Shown one piece after another: positions 63,744 to 64,000 of a stretch of DNA of 64,000 bases. Positions within the stretch are counted from its first letter, which is position 1. Each line of letters begins with the position of its first letter. The stretch is from Cupriavidus necator (GTDB lineage: Bacteria > Pseudomonadota > Gammaproteobacteria > Burkholderiales > Burkholderiaceae). The notes beneath the pieces were generated by a model that did not search any database, was not told the origin of the DNA, and was given only the letters and a program-made list of their open reading frames with translations. The position numbers and the translations under genes are program-made. The stretch lies in the NCBI RefSeq assembly GCF_013141915.1, contig NZ_SROX01000002.1:124001-188000 (forward strand), written 5' to 3'.

Positions 63744-64000
63744 ATGCAAGCTGGCAAACTCGCACTGACCCTGGCCCTGGCGGCCGCCGCCTCCGCGGCG
63801 CAAGCCCAGAGCTATCCCACCAAGCCGATCCGCCTGATCATTCCGTTCGCACCGGGCGGCACCACCGACATCGTCGGCCGTGGCGCGGCGGACCAGATGA
63901 GCCGCATCCTGGGCCAGCCGGTGGTGGTGGAAAACCGCGCCGGCGGGGGCGGTTCGATCGGCGCCGATGCCATCGCCAAGGCGGCGCCGGACGGGTACAC
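63744..64000 (+). CDS. Bug-family (TctC-type) periplasmic solute-binding protein, N-terminal part
   Basis: First 85 residues only; the gene runs off the right edge. ATG 63744 with GGGAGA upstream. Signal peptide [21 protein letters not shown], then [23 protein letters not shown] and [21 protein letters not shown], the two ligand loops of Bug proteins. Expanded family in Bordetella and Cupriavidus that captures carboxylates for tripartite transporters; ligand unknown. Confidence 0.9.
   Translation, partial: MQAGKLALTLALAAAASAAQAQSYPTKPIRLIIPFAPGGTTDIVGRGAADQMSRILGQPVVVENRAGGGGSIGADAIAKAAPDGY

Overview
The window is high-GC, densely coded DNA from the chromosome of a betaproteobacterium. Two things point to Cupriavidus (necator/taiwanensis group): a complete soluble NAD-dependent formate dehydrogenase operon (fdsGBA-fdhD-fdsD) with its divergent regulator, and the order xseA / exbB-exbD-lpxK-Trm112-kdsB-adk. 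The species is inferred from gene content and order only. I see no rRNA, tRNA, CRISPR array, insertion sequence or prophage.

Layout. 0-9.7 kb: a ClC chloride channel (cut by the left edge) divergent from an HPP-CBS membrane protein across a perfect palindrome; an AI-2E-family permease leading a pqiA-pqiA-pqiB-pqiC lipid-transport operon; a deoxyribosyltransferase-like protein, a D-2-hydroxyacid dehydrogenase and a small DUF1059 protein. 9.8-14.1 kb: modABC molybdate import behind a ModE-type operator, then CYTH, LysE/ArgO and modE genes on the other strand. 14.3-18.4 kb: pta-ackA, a protein phosphatase and a glycosyltransferase-only PBP1A-like protein. 18.4-26.8 kb: the molybdenum-dependent formate dehydrogenase operon, its divergent regulator, a ferredoxin and a hemerythrin. 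Molybdate import and its main consumer therefore sit within 16 kb.

27-43.5 kb is the accessory region. It opens with a serine-resolvase homologue that has lost every catalytic residue. Next come two divergent glycan operons. The minus-strand operon has seven overlapping genes (SDR, GmhB-like HAD phosphatase, GT9, NodU/CmcH-type carbamoyltransferase, GT2, GT9, GT4). The plus-strand operon has four (GT4, UDP-glucuronate decarboxylase-like SDR, PIG-L deacetylase, GT2). Each is preceded by a near-consensus sigma-54 (-24/-12) promoter. No Wzx flippase or Wzy polymerase is present. The next gene is an Atm1-type ABC exporter fused to a degenerate kinase-like region and a response-regulator receiver. 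This looks like a sigma-54-controlled pathway for a carbamoylated glycan or glycoside that I cannot match to a named system.

43.7-64 kb returns to housekeeping genes: UdgX-like uracil-DNA glycosylase, SDR, sodB, xseA, exbBD, lpxK, Trm112, kdsB, adk, a fatty-acid-type SDR, an XRE regulator/methyltransferase pair, a LysR regulator/bile-acid-symporter-family pair, amiC, tsaE, queG, an AEC permease, a chalcone-isomerase-like protein and the start of a Bug-type binding protein. Between xseA and exbB lies about 1.1 kb without a credible gene. It holds at least three diverged tandem copies of a module of about 105 bp whose TCCACA/TGTGGA motifs keep identical internal spacing. Each copy is followed by inverted repeats and a T-run, which suggests either a family of structured RNAs or a DnaA-box-like binding array.
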